Shown in pieces: positions 9,493-15,993 of a DNA stretch of 64,000 nucleotides. The stretch is from Gp13-AA77 sp035946735. GTDB taxonomy: Bacteria; Acidobacteriota; Terriglobia; UBA7540. The notes below the pieces were generated by a model. That model saw only the letters and a program-made list of their open reading frames with translations. It was not told where the DNA came from and did no database searches. Within the stretch, counting starts at the first letter, position 1; the number at the start of each line of letters is the position of its first letter. Both the position numbers and the translations under genes were made by a program. The stretch lies in the NCBI GenBank assembly GCA_035946735.1, contig DASYYZ010000024.1, positions 20,689-84,688 on the forward strand, in the 5' to 3' direction.

Positions 9493-9903
9493 ATGAAGAA
9501 TGCCAAGACTTTAATTACCGGAGCTTGCCTGCTCGTGCTGGCCGCGGCCTGTCTGGTTTTGGGTGAAGACAAGAAATCCGCCAAGGACTCCCTGGCCGGT
9601 ACCTGGGACTGCGTTGCCCATCTGAGCGGCGAGGATGACATCCCGTTTACGATGACTCTCGATCAGAGGGGCGAGGTCATCACTGGTTCCGTCGCTACTC
9701 ACGAAGGAGATCTGGAGGTCAAGTCCGGAACCTATAAGACCGGCACGCTGGAACTCCATCTGGAGACGCCGGACGCCAAGTACGCGGTCACCGGGAAGCT
9801 GGATGGAGACCAATTCAAGGGACAATGGTCGAAGGATCCGGATGGAATCGGGGGCGATTGGGAAGGGAAGAGATCGGGCCCGGCCAAGTCCTCCGGCCAA
9901 TGA
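9493..9903 (+). CDS. Small exported protein of unknown function
   Basis: This 136-residue protein begins with a clear export signal (MKNAKTLITGACLLVLAAAC and on to about residue 24). The LAAAC stretch could be a weak lipobox, so lipoprotein or Sec-secreted are both possible. The mature part is a small beta-rich domain: GTWDCVAHLSGEDDIPFTMT, a GEVITGSVATHEG loop, KTGTLELHLETPDAKYAVTG, and GGDWEGKR near the end. This resembles short lipocalin-like or extracellular-measure domains in which a TWxx strand opens the barrel, but I do not recognise a named family. The ATG at 9493 has AAAGGAGA about 7 bases upstream. It follows the permease by 130 bp and may be a partner of it. Confidence 0.75.
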   Translation: MKNAKTLITGACLLVLAAACLVLGEDKKSAKDSLAGTWDCVAHLSGEDDIPFTMTLDQRGEVITGSVATHEGDLEVKSGTYKTGTLELHLETPDAKYAVTGKLDGDQFKGQWSKDPDGIGGDWEGKRSGPAKSSGQ

Positions 9904-9946
9904 ACGGAGCGACGTTGATCCTCTTCGCAAGGAAGAATGTTCTTCG

Positions 9947-10333
9947 CCGCGCCTGGTGACTGCAAGCTTTCAGGGACTCCACGCGCACAGCGCATGGATC
10001 CTGGCCGGCACGCCACTGGCCGTGATTCTGGTCGCCATTGCTTCAAGCTATCTCCCCGCGCGGAAGGCCTCAAATCTCGATCCTATGGTAGCCCTGAGAT
10101 ACGAGTGAAACTTAAATCGACCGGCGCGTATATTTCGCGTATATTTGTGGGTCGGCTGTGCGTTTTCAAGGATGCATGCGGGGGCTACGAGTGCAGAATC
10201 AACCGGTGTACGTAATAAGAAGATAAATTCCAAAGGAGATTGCTGATGAAGGGTGCAAGGCTTTGATTACTGGGGCCCCGCTGAACTCGACAAGGTGCCG
10301 ATCGGCACCTATCTTCGACTGGAAGGCAACTAA
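9947..10333 (+). pseudogene. Decayed duplicate of permease tail plus start of exported-protein gene
   Basis: The segment 9947-10280 aligns by eye with 9201-9527. It repeats the last 54 codons of the permease (PRLVTASFQG to its stop), the intergenic stretch with GTATATTTGTGGG and CAGAATCA..CCGGTGTACG, the AAAGGAGATTGCTG ribosome binding site and the first codons of the exported-protein gene. The permease fragment is in frame but has no start. The second gene start (ATG at 10245) hits a stop after six codons because of a one-base loss. It is a fossil of a tandem duplication of the permease/exported-protein unit with most of one copy deleted. Confidence 0.8.
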
Positions 10334-10336
10334 TCG

Positions 10337-10594
10337 ATGGATTTGAATGGAATTTTGCAAGAGCTGAAGACCAGGCGCGAATCAGTAAGACGAGCCATCG
10401 AGATCCTCGAAAAACAGCCCCGCGATTCGGCCAAGTCCGGCCGGCGATCTCGAAGTCTCAGCAACATTGAGAAAATGCGAACCATCATGCTCCAGACACG
10501 GTTCAAGTGGGCCGTGCCGCGCATCGCCAAGAGCCTGCAGCGTCCGGTCCCGGTCGTCCGCGCCTATCTGCGGACGCGGAAATCATCCGGATAG
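10337..10594 (+). CDS. Small basic helical protein, unknown function
   Basis: This 85-residue protein is not a family I can name. The first 30 residues (MDLNGILQELKTRRESVRRA and on) form an amphipathic, coiled-coil-like helix. A serine/arginine linker follows, then a basic helical C-terminal part (KWAVPRIAKSLQRPVPVVRA) that could be a simple helix-turn-helix. Similar short proteins opening with MDLxxIL.EL are common in Acidobacteriota. The ATG at 10337 follows a TAA at 10331. An 18-bp perfect palindrome lies 12 bp after the stop. The function is open; DNA or RNA binding is a guess from the charge. Confidence 0.55.
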   Translation: MDLNGILQELKTRRESVRRAIEILEKQPRDSAKSGRRSRSLSNIEKMRTIMLQTRFKWAVPRIAKSLQRPVPVVRAYLRTRKSSG

Positions 10595-11117
10595 CTAAAA
10601 CTCCTCTCTTGCAAGCTTGCAAGATTCACGGCGCAATCACAGCGCGGTCTAATTGTAAGGTTCGCCCGAGTCGCTCAGCGTCGGTTCGCTGCCGATTTGA
10701 TCGATATACTGTCACGCCTGTATCAAGCCTAGAATCAGAAGCTTAAGTGTTGGGGCTAAGCATGGTCCCGTCGAGCGCCTTGGACGCTGCGTACGACCAG
10801 CGCGATATGCATTTGGCGGCGAAAACGGGGGCGACTCCGGTATTCGCCGGCGGTTAGACGGCTTGCTGAGCACCGCCGCAACGGTCCGCGCCGCGTGATA
10901 AGCAGCCTCCTGGGCCGCGCCCTGTCAACAAGGCGCGGCGTATTGACTTCGTGAGCCTCGGACTGTTCGCACATCCTTCATCCAGGGATTGCAAATCAGT
11001 CCGGGCGGTGTGAAAATAGGGCTTCGTGGGCGTTGATTCTCGTCGGTTCCCGATCGAAGTTCTGACGAGGCTGATCAAGCGAAGGCAGACAAAGCCAGAC
11101 CAACGAGGAAACGAGTC
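10595..11117. other. Intergenic region, 523 bp
   Basis: No convincing gene is seen on either strand. It holds a perfect 18-bp palindrome (TCTTGCAAGCTTGCAAGA, 10607-10624) close after the small gene, and the leader of the Crp/Fnr gene with GAGGAAACGAG as ribosome binding site. I looked for an FNR box (TTGAT-N4-ATCAA) and found only unpaired half matches. Confidence 0.6.
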
Positions 11118-11780
11118 ATGGCCCGCAAACCAACCGAGCGCGTCCTTCAGGACGGCTTCCTTCCAAAGCTTCAGAATGGAAAATCGATTCAGGAATTCCG
11201 GAACCGGCAACCCATTTTCTCCCAGGGGGACGCGGCTGATGCGGTGTTTTACCTTCAAAAGGGCAAAGTCAAAATAACGGTCATATCGAAGCAGGGCAAA
11301 GAAGCTGTTATCGGCATGGTTGAGCCGGGCCAGTTCTTCGGCGAAAGCAGCTTGGTTGCGGGGCACCCGCTTCGTATGGCGAGCGCCACCACGATGGGAC
11401 ACTGCACAGTATCTCGCTTTGACAGAGAGACGATCGTGTACCTGCTTCACGAGGACGCCGAATTTGCGGACCGCTTCGTGTCATATACGCTGGCTCGCAC
11501 CGTTCGAGTGGAAGAAGACCTGGTGGATCAGCTTTTCAATTCGACCGAGAAGCGGCTCGCCCGCGTTCTCCTGCTCCTGGCCAACTTCGGCCAAGATGGC
11601 AAACCTCAGCCGGTGATTCCCAGGATCAGCCAGGAGACTTTGTCGCAGATTGTTGGCGCCAGCCGCCCTCGCGTGAGTTCCTTCATGAACAAATTCAGGC
11701 AGCTGGGTTTCATCGACTACAACAACGGCGGCGGCTTGCAGGTTAACGGTTCTCTCCTCAGAATGGCTCTGCGGGACTAA
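11118..11780 (+). CDS. Crp/Fnr-family transcriptional regulator
   Basis: This 220-residue protein has the two-domain Crp/Fnr layout. A cyclic-nucleotide-binding-type beta-roll covers about residues 25-140, with QPIFSQGDAADAVFYLQKGK and the GQFFGESSLVAGHPLR segment at the phosphate-binding-cassette position. A long dimer helix follows, then a winged helix with ISQETLSQIVGASRPRVSSF as recognition region (about 168-190). No N-terminal cysteine cluster as in FNR is present, so it is not an iron-sulphur oxygen sensor. The PBC arginine is not placed as in E. coli CRP, so the ligand is uncertain. It stands upstream of a convergent run of small stress-type genes. Confidence 0.93.
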   Translation: MARKPTERVLQDGFLPKLQNGKSIQEFRNRQPIFSQGDAADAVFYLQKGKVKITVISKQGKEAVIGMVEPGQFFGESSLVAGHPLRMASATTMGHCTVSRFDRETIVYLLHEDAEFADRFVSYTLARTVRVEEDLVDQLFNSTEKRLARVLLLLANFGQDGKPQPVIPRISQETLSQIVGASRPRVSSFMNKFRQLGFIDYNNGGGLQVNGSLLRMALRD

Positions 11781-11914
11781 CACCAGCCTCAAGATTTGAT
11801 TGTAGACCTTCATCTAATCGGCCACGCGGACGCAGACCGAAGGCGTGGTATGAACGGACGTCTGGCTACAGGATGCCGAGCCAAAAGGGCCGGATGCCAA
11901 GCCCAAGTGCTTGT

Positions 11915-12097
11915 TCAGGTCAGGCGCTTCTTCTTGGGCGCCTCGCCGCCGACCGCAACGAAGGTTGCAGAATCGGCCCGAAGCTTCTTGATGCCGATTC
12001 TGCGAAAGAATACCAGCGTCTGGTCCCGGTCGTGATCCATGATCGTGCCCCATCCGTATTTGGAATGGCGCACGTACTGCCCGGTCTTCAGCGTCAT
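11915..12097 (-). CDS. Small conserved protein (DUF3553-like)
   Basis: This 60-residue protein starts at 12097 behind a near-perfect AAGGAGGAG. The text GQYVRHSKYGWGTIMDHDRD then TLVFFRRIGIKKL suggests a small SH3-like beta barrel of the kind found in CarD/DUF3553 proteins, where the H-P/S-x-x-G-W-G turn is conserved; the tail is basic (PKKKRLT). Such small barrels often bind nucleic acid or RNA polymerase. The family link is from recall and is tentative. It lies 21 bp downstream of the RRM gene on the same strand and is probably co-transcribed with it. Confidence 0.7.
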   Translation of the reverse strand: MTLKTGQYVRHSKYGWGTIMDHDRDQTLVFFRRIGIKKLRADSATFVAVGGEAPKKKRLT

Positions 12098-12118
12098 GGG
12101 GTAACTCCTCCTTCTCTG

Positions 12119-12433
12119 TTAATCGCGCCCGTAACCGCCGCTTTCCCGGCCGTTACCATTGCGTTTTGCGGAGAAACCGCCCGTACGCGCTGGGCGCGCT
12201 TCGTTTACCGTCAGCGCCCGGCCTTCGAGCGATTGGCCGTTCAGCCCGGTCACGGCCCGCTGCAGATCTTCATCTTCTGACAGCTCCACAAAACCGAAAC
12301 CTCTCGCCGCGCCCGTCAGCTTGTCTTTGATCACCGATGCCGAAGCCACCTTGAAGCCGGCATTGGTGACGAAATCGCTCAGACTGCTGTCGGTGGCGCT
12401 GTGAGGCAGATTTCCTACGTAAAGTTTAGTCAT
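12119..12433 (-). CDS. RRM-domain RNA-binding protein
   Basis: This 104-residue protein is a single RNA-recognition motif with a Gly/Arg/Asn-rich tail, the layout of bacterial Rbp proteins. RNP2 is KLYVGNL (residues 3-9) and RNP1 is RGFGFVEL (about 45-52), with the aromatic residues for RNA stacking in place. The tail (GGFSAKRNGNGRESGGYGRD) is glycine-rich. I chose the ATG at 12433 because TTGGAGGA stands right before it and the RRM begins at residue 3; a longer frame upstream has no support. Relatives in cyanobacteria are cold-shock induced RNA chaperones, so stress-related post-transcriptional control is plausible here. Confidence 0.93.
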   Translation of the reverse strand: MTKLYVGNLPHSATDSSLSDFVTNAGFKVASASVIKDKLTGAARGFGFVELSEDEDLQRAVTGLNGQSLEGRALTVNEARPARTGGFSAKRNGNGRESGGYGRD

Positions 12434-12578
12434 TGAATCCTCCAAAGTTGGGTCGGCCTCTTGCGAGCCGCCCGGGTTAGCTACGGTTACAGTTTGAGCC
12501 GCCGGCGCCCTCAAGTGAGCAAGTGCAACGCGGCAGCGTGCACGAAGACGATTCCTGAAATATGGACGTGCTACCCGG

Positions 12579-13385
12579 CTAGGGACGAAAGGCAGCCTGG
12601 TTCTCCAGCTTAGTCTTCGCCCTCGCATCGCGCTCGTCGTCATCCTGCTGCTTCAGGCGCGCAATCTCTTTTTGAGGAGCCTCGCGCTCCTCAATGCGGG
12701 TGGCGTCGGCGGCCGCAGTTCGGGCCTTCGAATTCAGCTCCTTCGAAAGAAGCAGCATTGCGAAACTGGCGTCGCCGGAGGAACGCACCAGGCTGACGGA
12801 GTACTGTGGGGTCTCCCAGCGCGCGATGAGTCTGTCGCTGGCGGCCTCGGCGAGAGACAACGCGACCAGCGTCGTCTTCCCGGCCGGTCGCGCTGCCGTG
12901 CCGTAGGTGGCCGAGATCACCTTGATGAGGTCCGGTTCGCTCAAGCCCTCAGTCCTCTCCGGGGCGTAATTGACCACCATGCGAAAGAGCTCGCTGTTGT
13001 AAAAGCTGAAGACGATGCTCTCCACCGGGTCCGCGGCAGACGAAGAATCGAGCGCGGGCGGGAGGCGCCAGTTCATCTCCTGAATCAGTGCCGGACGCTC
13101 ATGGACGACGGTGATCTCCGACGATCCCGTATCGGTCTGTTTCGCGACCGCGGCCAGAGGCGTCCCAAAGCTAAACTCCCGGTACCGGGAAAGGTCTGGT
13201 GTTTGAGCTGACGGAGCGATCAAATCCGCCGGGAATGAAAGGCTGGCGAGCGAAGGCCGGGGTCGGAGTGCCAATTCTTGAATCACTGCAGGCCCGGACG
13301 GCTTTGCATCTTGAGCACAAGCCCAAGGCGCCAGCGATAGGGCGGCACCAACAACTGAAACCAAGACACTGCGGGCATTAATCAT
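12579..13385 (-). CDS. Exported protein of unknown function
   Basis: This 268-residue protein has a signal peptide (MINARSVLVSVVGAALSLAP, cleavage near ACAQD at about 25). The mature part starts with a proline-rich stretch, then a globular region with FSFGTPLAAVAKQTDTGSSE and VFSFYNSELFRMVVNYAPER. That resembles small domains which follow codon-like calculations of residual signal, but it is not a family I can name. The last 60 residues are a charged helix (EEREAPQKEIARLKQQDDDE), probably a coiled coil. The ATG at 13385 has AGGAGGAG ahead. It sits in the minus-strand run of small genes between the Crp and XRE regulators. Confidence 0.75.
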   Translation of the reverse strand: MINARSVLVSVVGAALSLAPWACAQDAKPSGPAVIQELALRPRPSLASLSFPADLIAPSAQTPDLSRYREFSFGTPLAAVAKQTDTGSSEITVVHERPALIQEMNWRLPPALDSSSAADPVESIVFSFYNSELFRMVVNYAPERTEGLSEPDLIKVISATYGTAARPAGKTTLVALSLAEAASDRLIARWETPQYSVSLVRSSGDASFAMLLLSKELNSKARTAAADATRIEEREAPQKEIARLKQQDDDERDARAKTKLENQAAFRP

Positions 13386-13439
13386 TGAAATCTCCTCCTA
13401 TGGGAGTTGACGCTCCGGCGGTTCAGGCGCGTTCGACCC

Positions 13440-13778
13440 CTACCGGTCCAGTGAAGCATCCGGAACACCGAGGCTTTCGCCTCTTCCTCTTCCCGGCTTT
13501 TTGGTCGAACGATGGGCTTCCAGGTACGCCCGGACGTCCTGGTCAGTGATATTGAGGTGGGCTTCCGCTCGAACGGCTTGGGTTTCTTCGAGCAGTCCCT
13601 TCTTCAGACGCATGAAGCAGATGTCCGGCCCATCCTGGAATCTCAACCCGGACGGTGCAAACGCCTCCGCCTGAATTTTCACGGTGAATTCGCGGGGTTC
13701 GCGGGGCGCGTCGATTAAGTGAAAACCATAGAGCCGAGAACCCGCCGTGCCATCGAAGCCTACGTATTGAATATACAT
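13440..13778 (-). CDS. Conserved small protein of unknown function
   Basis: This 112-residue protein opens MYIQYVGFDGTAGSRLYGFH, with a DUF-like beta-strand pattern (REFTVKIQAEAFAPSGLRFQ, DICFMRLKKGL) and an all-helical, basic end (ITDQDVRAYLEAHRSTKKPG). I set the start at 13778 because GAGAGGAAAGGA precedes that ATG; a longer frame to 13871 lacks a site. The N-terminal half looks like a compact all-beta fold, and the C-terminal part could be a disordered basic tail. No signal peptide or membrane segment is present. Function is unknown; its place among stress-type small genes is the only clue. Confidence 0.7.
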   Translation of the reverse strand: MYIQYVGFDGTAGSRLYGFHLIDAPREPREFTVKIQAEAFAPSGLRFQDGPDICFMRLKKGLLEETQAVRAEAHLNITDQDVRAYLEAHRSTKKPGRGRGESLGVPDASLDR

Positions 13779-13951
13779 GGCAGAATCCTTTCCTCTCAGG
13801 CTTGGGACGACGCCGGCAACGCCGCCACCGCAAGCAACTTCATAATTTTCGGAAATCATTGCTACCACCATCTCCCTGTTGGGTCTTTTGACCCCTTCGC
13901 GGGCTGCCCGAAAGGCCTGAAAGCCCGGGAACAGTCAATGCTCTGTCAGAC

Positions 13952-14272
13952 TTAGGCGGCTGCCTGGCGCACGATCTTGTGGAAGGTCGAGTTGGAGACC
14001 TGGTGGTTTTGAACCTGCGGGCTGCCCTCGATGACGTTTGCCAAGGCCCGGAGCGTTTCCCCGTACCCACGCCGGCTGTAACTTTCGGCGTCCTCGCGGC
14101 GATCCCACAAAGTGATCGAAACCGCTTCCGTTCCGTTCGGGGCGATGAACGCAATTTCGTCTTGGAAGCCTTCTTGCCTTCGAAGCATGGGGATGATCTT
14201 CTCATCGATTGTTTGCGTGAACTCCTCAACACACTTGGACTTGAGATGCAGGTAGACAGTTCGAGCGAACAT
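13952..14272 (-). CDS. ABM-like (dimeric alpha-beta barrel) small protein, copy 1
   Basis: This 106-residue protein resembles antibiotic-biosynthesis-monooxygenase (ABM) domains, a ferredoxin-like dimeric fold. It has a first strand (FARTVYLHLKSKCVEEFTQT), the hinge DEKIIPMLRRQEGFQDEIAF, the TEAVSITLWD strand and a late helix. A C-terminal extension (SNSTFHKIVRQAAA) is shared with a paralogue at 34271-34591; 67 of 106 positions match by eye. The ATG at 14272 follows AAGGAGGT placed in a hairpin loop. It diverges from an XRE regulator across a palindrome, so that regulator probably controls it. Whether it is an oxygenase or a stress-related ligand binder is unknown. Confidence 0.8.
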   Translation of the reverse strand: MFARTVYLHLKSKCVEEFTQTIDEKIIPMLRRQEGFQDEIAFIAPNGTEAVSITLWDRREDAESYSRRGYGETLRALANVIEGSPQVQNHQVSNSTFHKIVRQAAA

Positions 14273-14330
14273 GGCAACCTCCTTGGTTGTCTCTAAGAGG
14301 CGCGATTCAGATAACCCGACTTAGTTCAGG
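14273..14330 (-). promoter_or_regulatory. Conserved leader of ABM-like gene, copy 1, with SD hairpin
   Basis: These 58 bp upstream of the ABM-like gene match 34592-34649 at 55 of 58 positions. In the mRNA, CAACC and GGUUG (plus-strand 14285-14289 and 14275-14279) can pair into a 5-bp stem whose loop is AAGGA of the Shine-Dalgarno. This could gate translation, for example by temperature or a bound protein. That role is inferred; the match itself is seen. Confidence 0.6.
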
Positions 14331-14382
14331 AGATCCGCAAAGGCGGGGCTAGGGCTCCGTCTGCCTAACCAGCATAAGTAAA

Positions 14383-14404
14383 TTAACTGGACATGTCAAG
14401 TTAA
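14383..14404. promoter_or_regulatory. 22-bp palindrome, probable operator of XRE regulator
   Basis: TTAACT..AGTTAA with matching inner bases forms a palindrome complementary at 20 of 22 positions (14383-14404). It lies in the divergent gap between the ABM-like gene and the XRE regulator. A further AGTTAA half-site stands at 14439-14444, just before the regulator ATG. A related sequence, TTAACCGATCTTGTCAAG, occurs at 34704-34721 before the second ABM-like gene. Confidence 0.6.
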
Positions 14405-14456
14405 ATCTGGAAAAATCATTGTGTACTTAATCAAATCGAGTTAACCCGGAAAAACC

Positions 14457-15365
14457 ATGGATTTCGCCTCGATGATCAAACACCGGCTGGAAGTCCTCGG
14501 TTTGGAGCAACGCGAGTTGGCCCGCGCCGCCGAGGTCACGGAATCCTATATCTCGCAGTTGCTGACTCGAAAGAAGGCGCCCCCGGCTCCGGGCCGAACC
14601 GACATTTACGACAAAATGAGCAGGTTCCTGAAGCTCCCCAATCGCGAGTTGGCACAGCTGGCAGAGTCTGAGCAGCAGGCGGAACTGAGAAAAAATCTGG
14701 CGGACCCGCCCGCGCCCCTGTTTGCGGGAGTGCGAGAGCTTGTTCTCCGTAAATGCAAGCCGCTCAGGCAGAAGGAGATCCGAGCGATCTTCGAAAAGCA
14801 GCCCTTCGGGGAGTTGGAGCGAGTGGTGACCGGGAAGCTCCTCGAGGTGACCAAGAGAGTGGCTAAGGAGGAGTTGGAGAGTGAGAACTGGCTGCATCTG
14901 GTGGCCAGACTCAGCAATCGAAGCTACGAAGAAATGCGCGTGGCTATTCTCGAGTTCCTGGACACGGACATCTTTGACATCTCTGTTGCCAACTGCCTCT
15001 CGTTCTTGGACCCGCTGATCGAATCCTGGGACATTGACCTCAGAACTTTCGGCATGGAGATCGTACTGAACCGGAGAGTGGCTCCGGGTCGGCCGAGAAG
15101 GTTTGAGTACGTCGAACGGGAATCCGATCGGCCTGCTGAAGACGAACCGGGCCTCAAACAGTTTCTTCGTAATACTTCCCTCAGCGGCGATGCCACGGAC
15201 GAGGAAATCGCATTTCTCAAAGCGTTGAGGTTCAAAGACAAACGACCCACCGCCCTCTACTACTACCGCGAACTGCAGAATTTGAGAGACCCCGTCCACT
15301 TTCGACGCCCGCCTGCCCGTACCCCCGCCGCCGGGAAGGGATCCACACGCAGGAACCTGCCGTAG
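14457..15365 (+). CDS. XRE-type helix-turn-helix regulator, C-terminus altered by repeat
   Basis: This 302-residue protein starts with an XRE/Cro-type HTH (residues 4-60: MIKHRLEVLGLEQRELARAA, VTESYISQLLTRKK). A long alpha-helical region of unknown family follows (QKEIRAIFEKQPFGELERVV, SYEEMRVAILEFLDTDIFDI), then a domain around ALRFKDKRPTALYYYRELQN (about 260-280). The last 20 or so residues (RRPPARTPAAGKGSTRRNLP) are encoded by a dispersed repeat whose other copy lies at 26112-26199. The native stop has therefore been replaced. The gene diverges from the ABM-like gene across a palindrome and no clear ribosome binding site precedes its ATG, so autoregulation is likely. Confidence 0.85.
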   Translation: MDFASMIKHRLEVLGLEQRELARAAEVTESYISQLLTRKKAPPAPGRTDIYDKMSRFLKLPNRELAQLAESEQQAELRKNLADPPAPLFAGVRELVLRKCKPLRQKEIRAIFEKQPFGELERVVTGKLLEVTKRVAKEELESENWLHLVARLSNRSYEEMRVAILEFLDTDIFDISVANCLSFLDPLIESWDIDLRTFGMEIVLNRRVAPGRPRRFEYVERESDRPAEDEPGLKQFLRNTSLSGDATDEEIAFLKALRFKDKRPTALYYYRELQNLRDPVHFRRPPARTPAAGKGSTRRNLP

Positions 15366-15393
15366 CAGCGCTCGCAGTCTGCCCCGACAGGGA
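15306..15393. repeat. Dispersed repeat copy A, overlapping regulator 3' end
   Basis: About 88 bp starting CGCCCGCCTGCCCGTACCCC, with the central block CACGCAGGAACCTGCCGTAG, matches 26112-26199 closely. It covers the final codons and the stop of the XRE regulator gene and runs 28 bp past it. The second copy stands just after the kinase-TPR gene. Confidence 0.8.
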
Positions 15394-15692
15394 CGCGGCT
15401 GAAACTCGCTTTCTCCGATTCGGCGCCACAAAGGTTTCCAAGGTCGATAACATGACCCGCTTCGGCATTGACGCTGGGCGCCCGGTGTGATAAACACGTT
15501 GCCGGTTGAGGTAGCGTCACCCAAACCTGTCCTAAGGGGGGACTGATGTCACGCCGGCTCGGAGCGCTTTTTTGGCTGTGCTCGTGGTCCACCCAGCCTC
15601 CAACTTCAACGAAAGTCGCGTGATGATTGCGACGGTGGCGAGAGTGAAGATTCAGGCATCCCAATCATTCTGTCCCACAAGAGGAGGTCGCG
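15366..15692. other. Intergenic region, 327 bp
   Basis: Apart from the end of repeat copy A there is no gene I can support. A cluster of Gs (TAAGGGGGG near 15530) and the ribosome binding site of the next gene are the only local features. Confidence 0.5.
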
Positions 15693-15890
15693 ATGTCGCT
15701 AAACAGCTTTCGCCCTCGTAAGTTTGAGGACTTCGAGATCGTAGACGATGAGAGCAGGGTCGTGGGCCACATTCGAGTAAAACCCAGCGGTGTGCTGTGG
15801 GCTCCTTCCAGCGCGAAAGCGTGGTATGGCGTTTCACTCAAAGAGTTCGCGGAATACATGGAGCAGCACGGCAAGAAGCAAGGCAAGTAA
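15693..15890 (+). CDS. Small conserved protein of unknown function
   Basis: This 65-residue acidic-then-basic protein starts with MSLNSFRPRKFEDFEIVDDE, followed by RVVGHIRVKPSGVLWAPSSA, a short beta hairpin, and a last helix (SLKEFAEYMEQHGKKQGK). AAGAGGAGG stands 6 bases before the ATG, which makes translation very likely. There is no signal peptide and no membrane segment. It sits 103 bp upstream of the helicase gene on the same strand, but the shared role is unknown. I do not recognise a named family. Confidence 0.65.
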   Translation: MSLNSFRPRKFEDFEIVDDESRVVGHIRVKPSGVLWAPSSAKAWYGVSLKEFAEYMEQHGKKQGK

Positions 15891-15993
15891 CCCCAGACCA
15901 GACGCTGGCCCGAGGCTACTCGCTTGATGGGAGTCGGTGTGGAACGAACGGGATCGTTTGCCGCCTTGGCTGGGTTTAGTCGGAGGAGTCACC

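Noticed and set aside
11020..11060. FNR box before the Crp/Fnr gene
   Set aside because: TTGAT and ATCA halves occur but not at the needed spacing.
14427..15524. 365-codon minus-strand open frame opposite the XRE regulator
   Set aside because: Overlaps the regulator fully and also reads through the repeat; the HTH on the plus strand is convincing.
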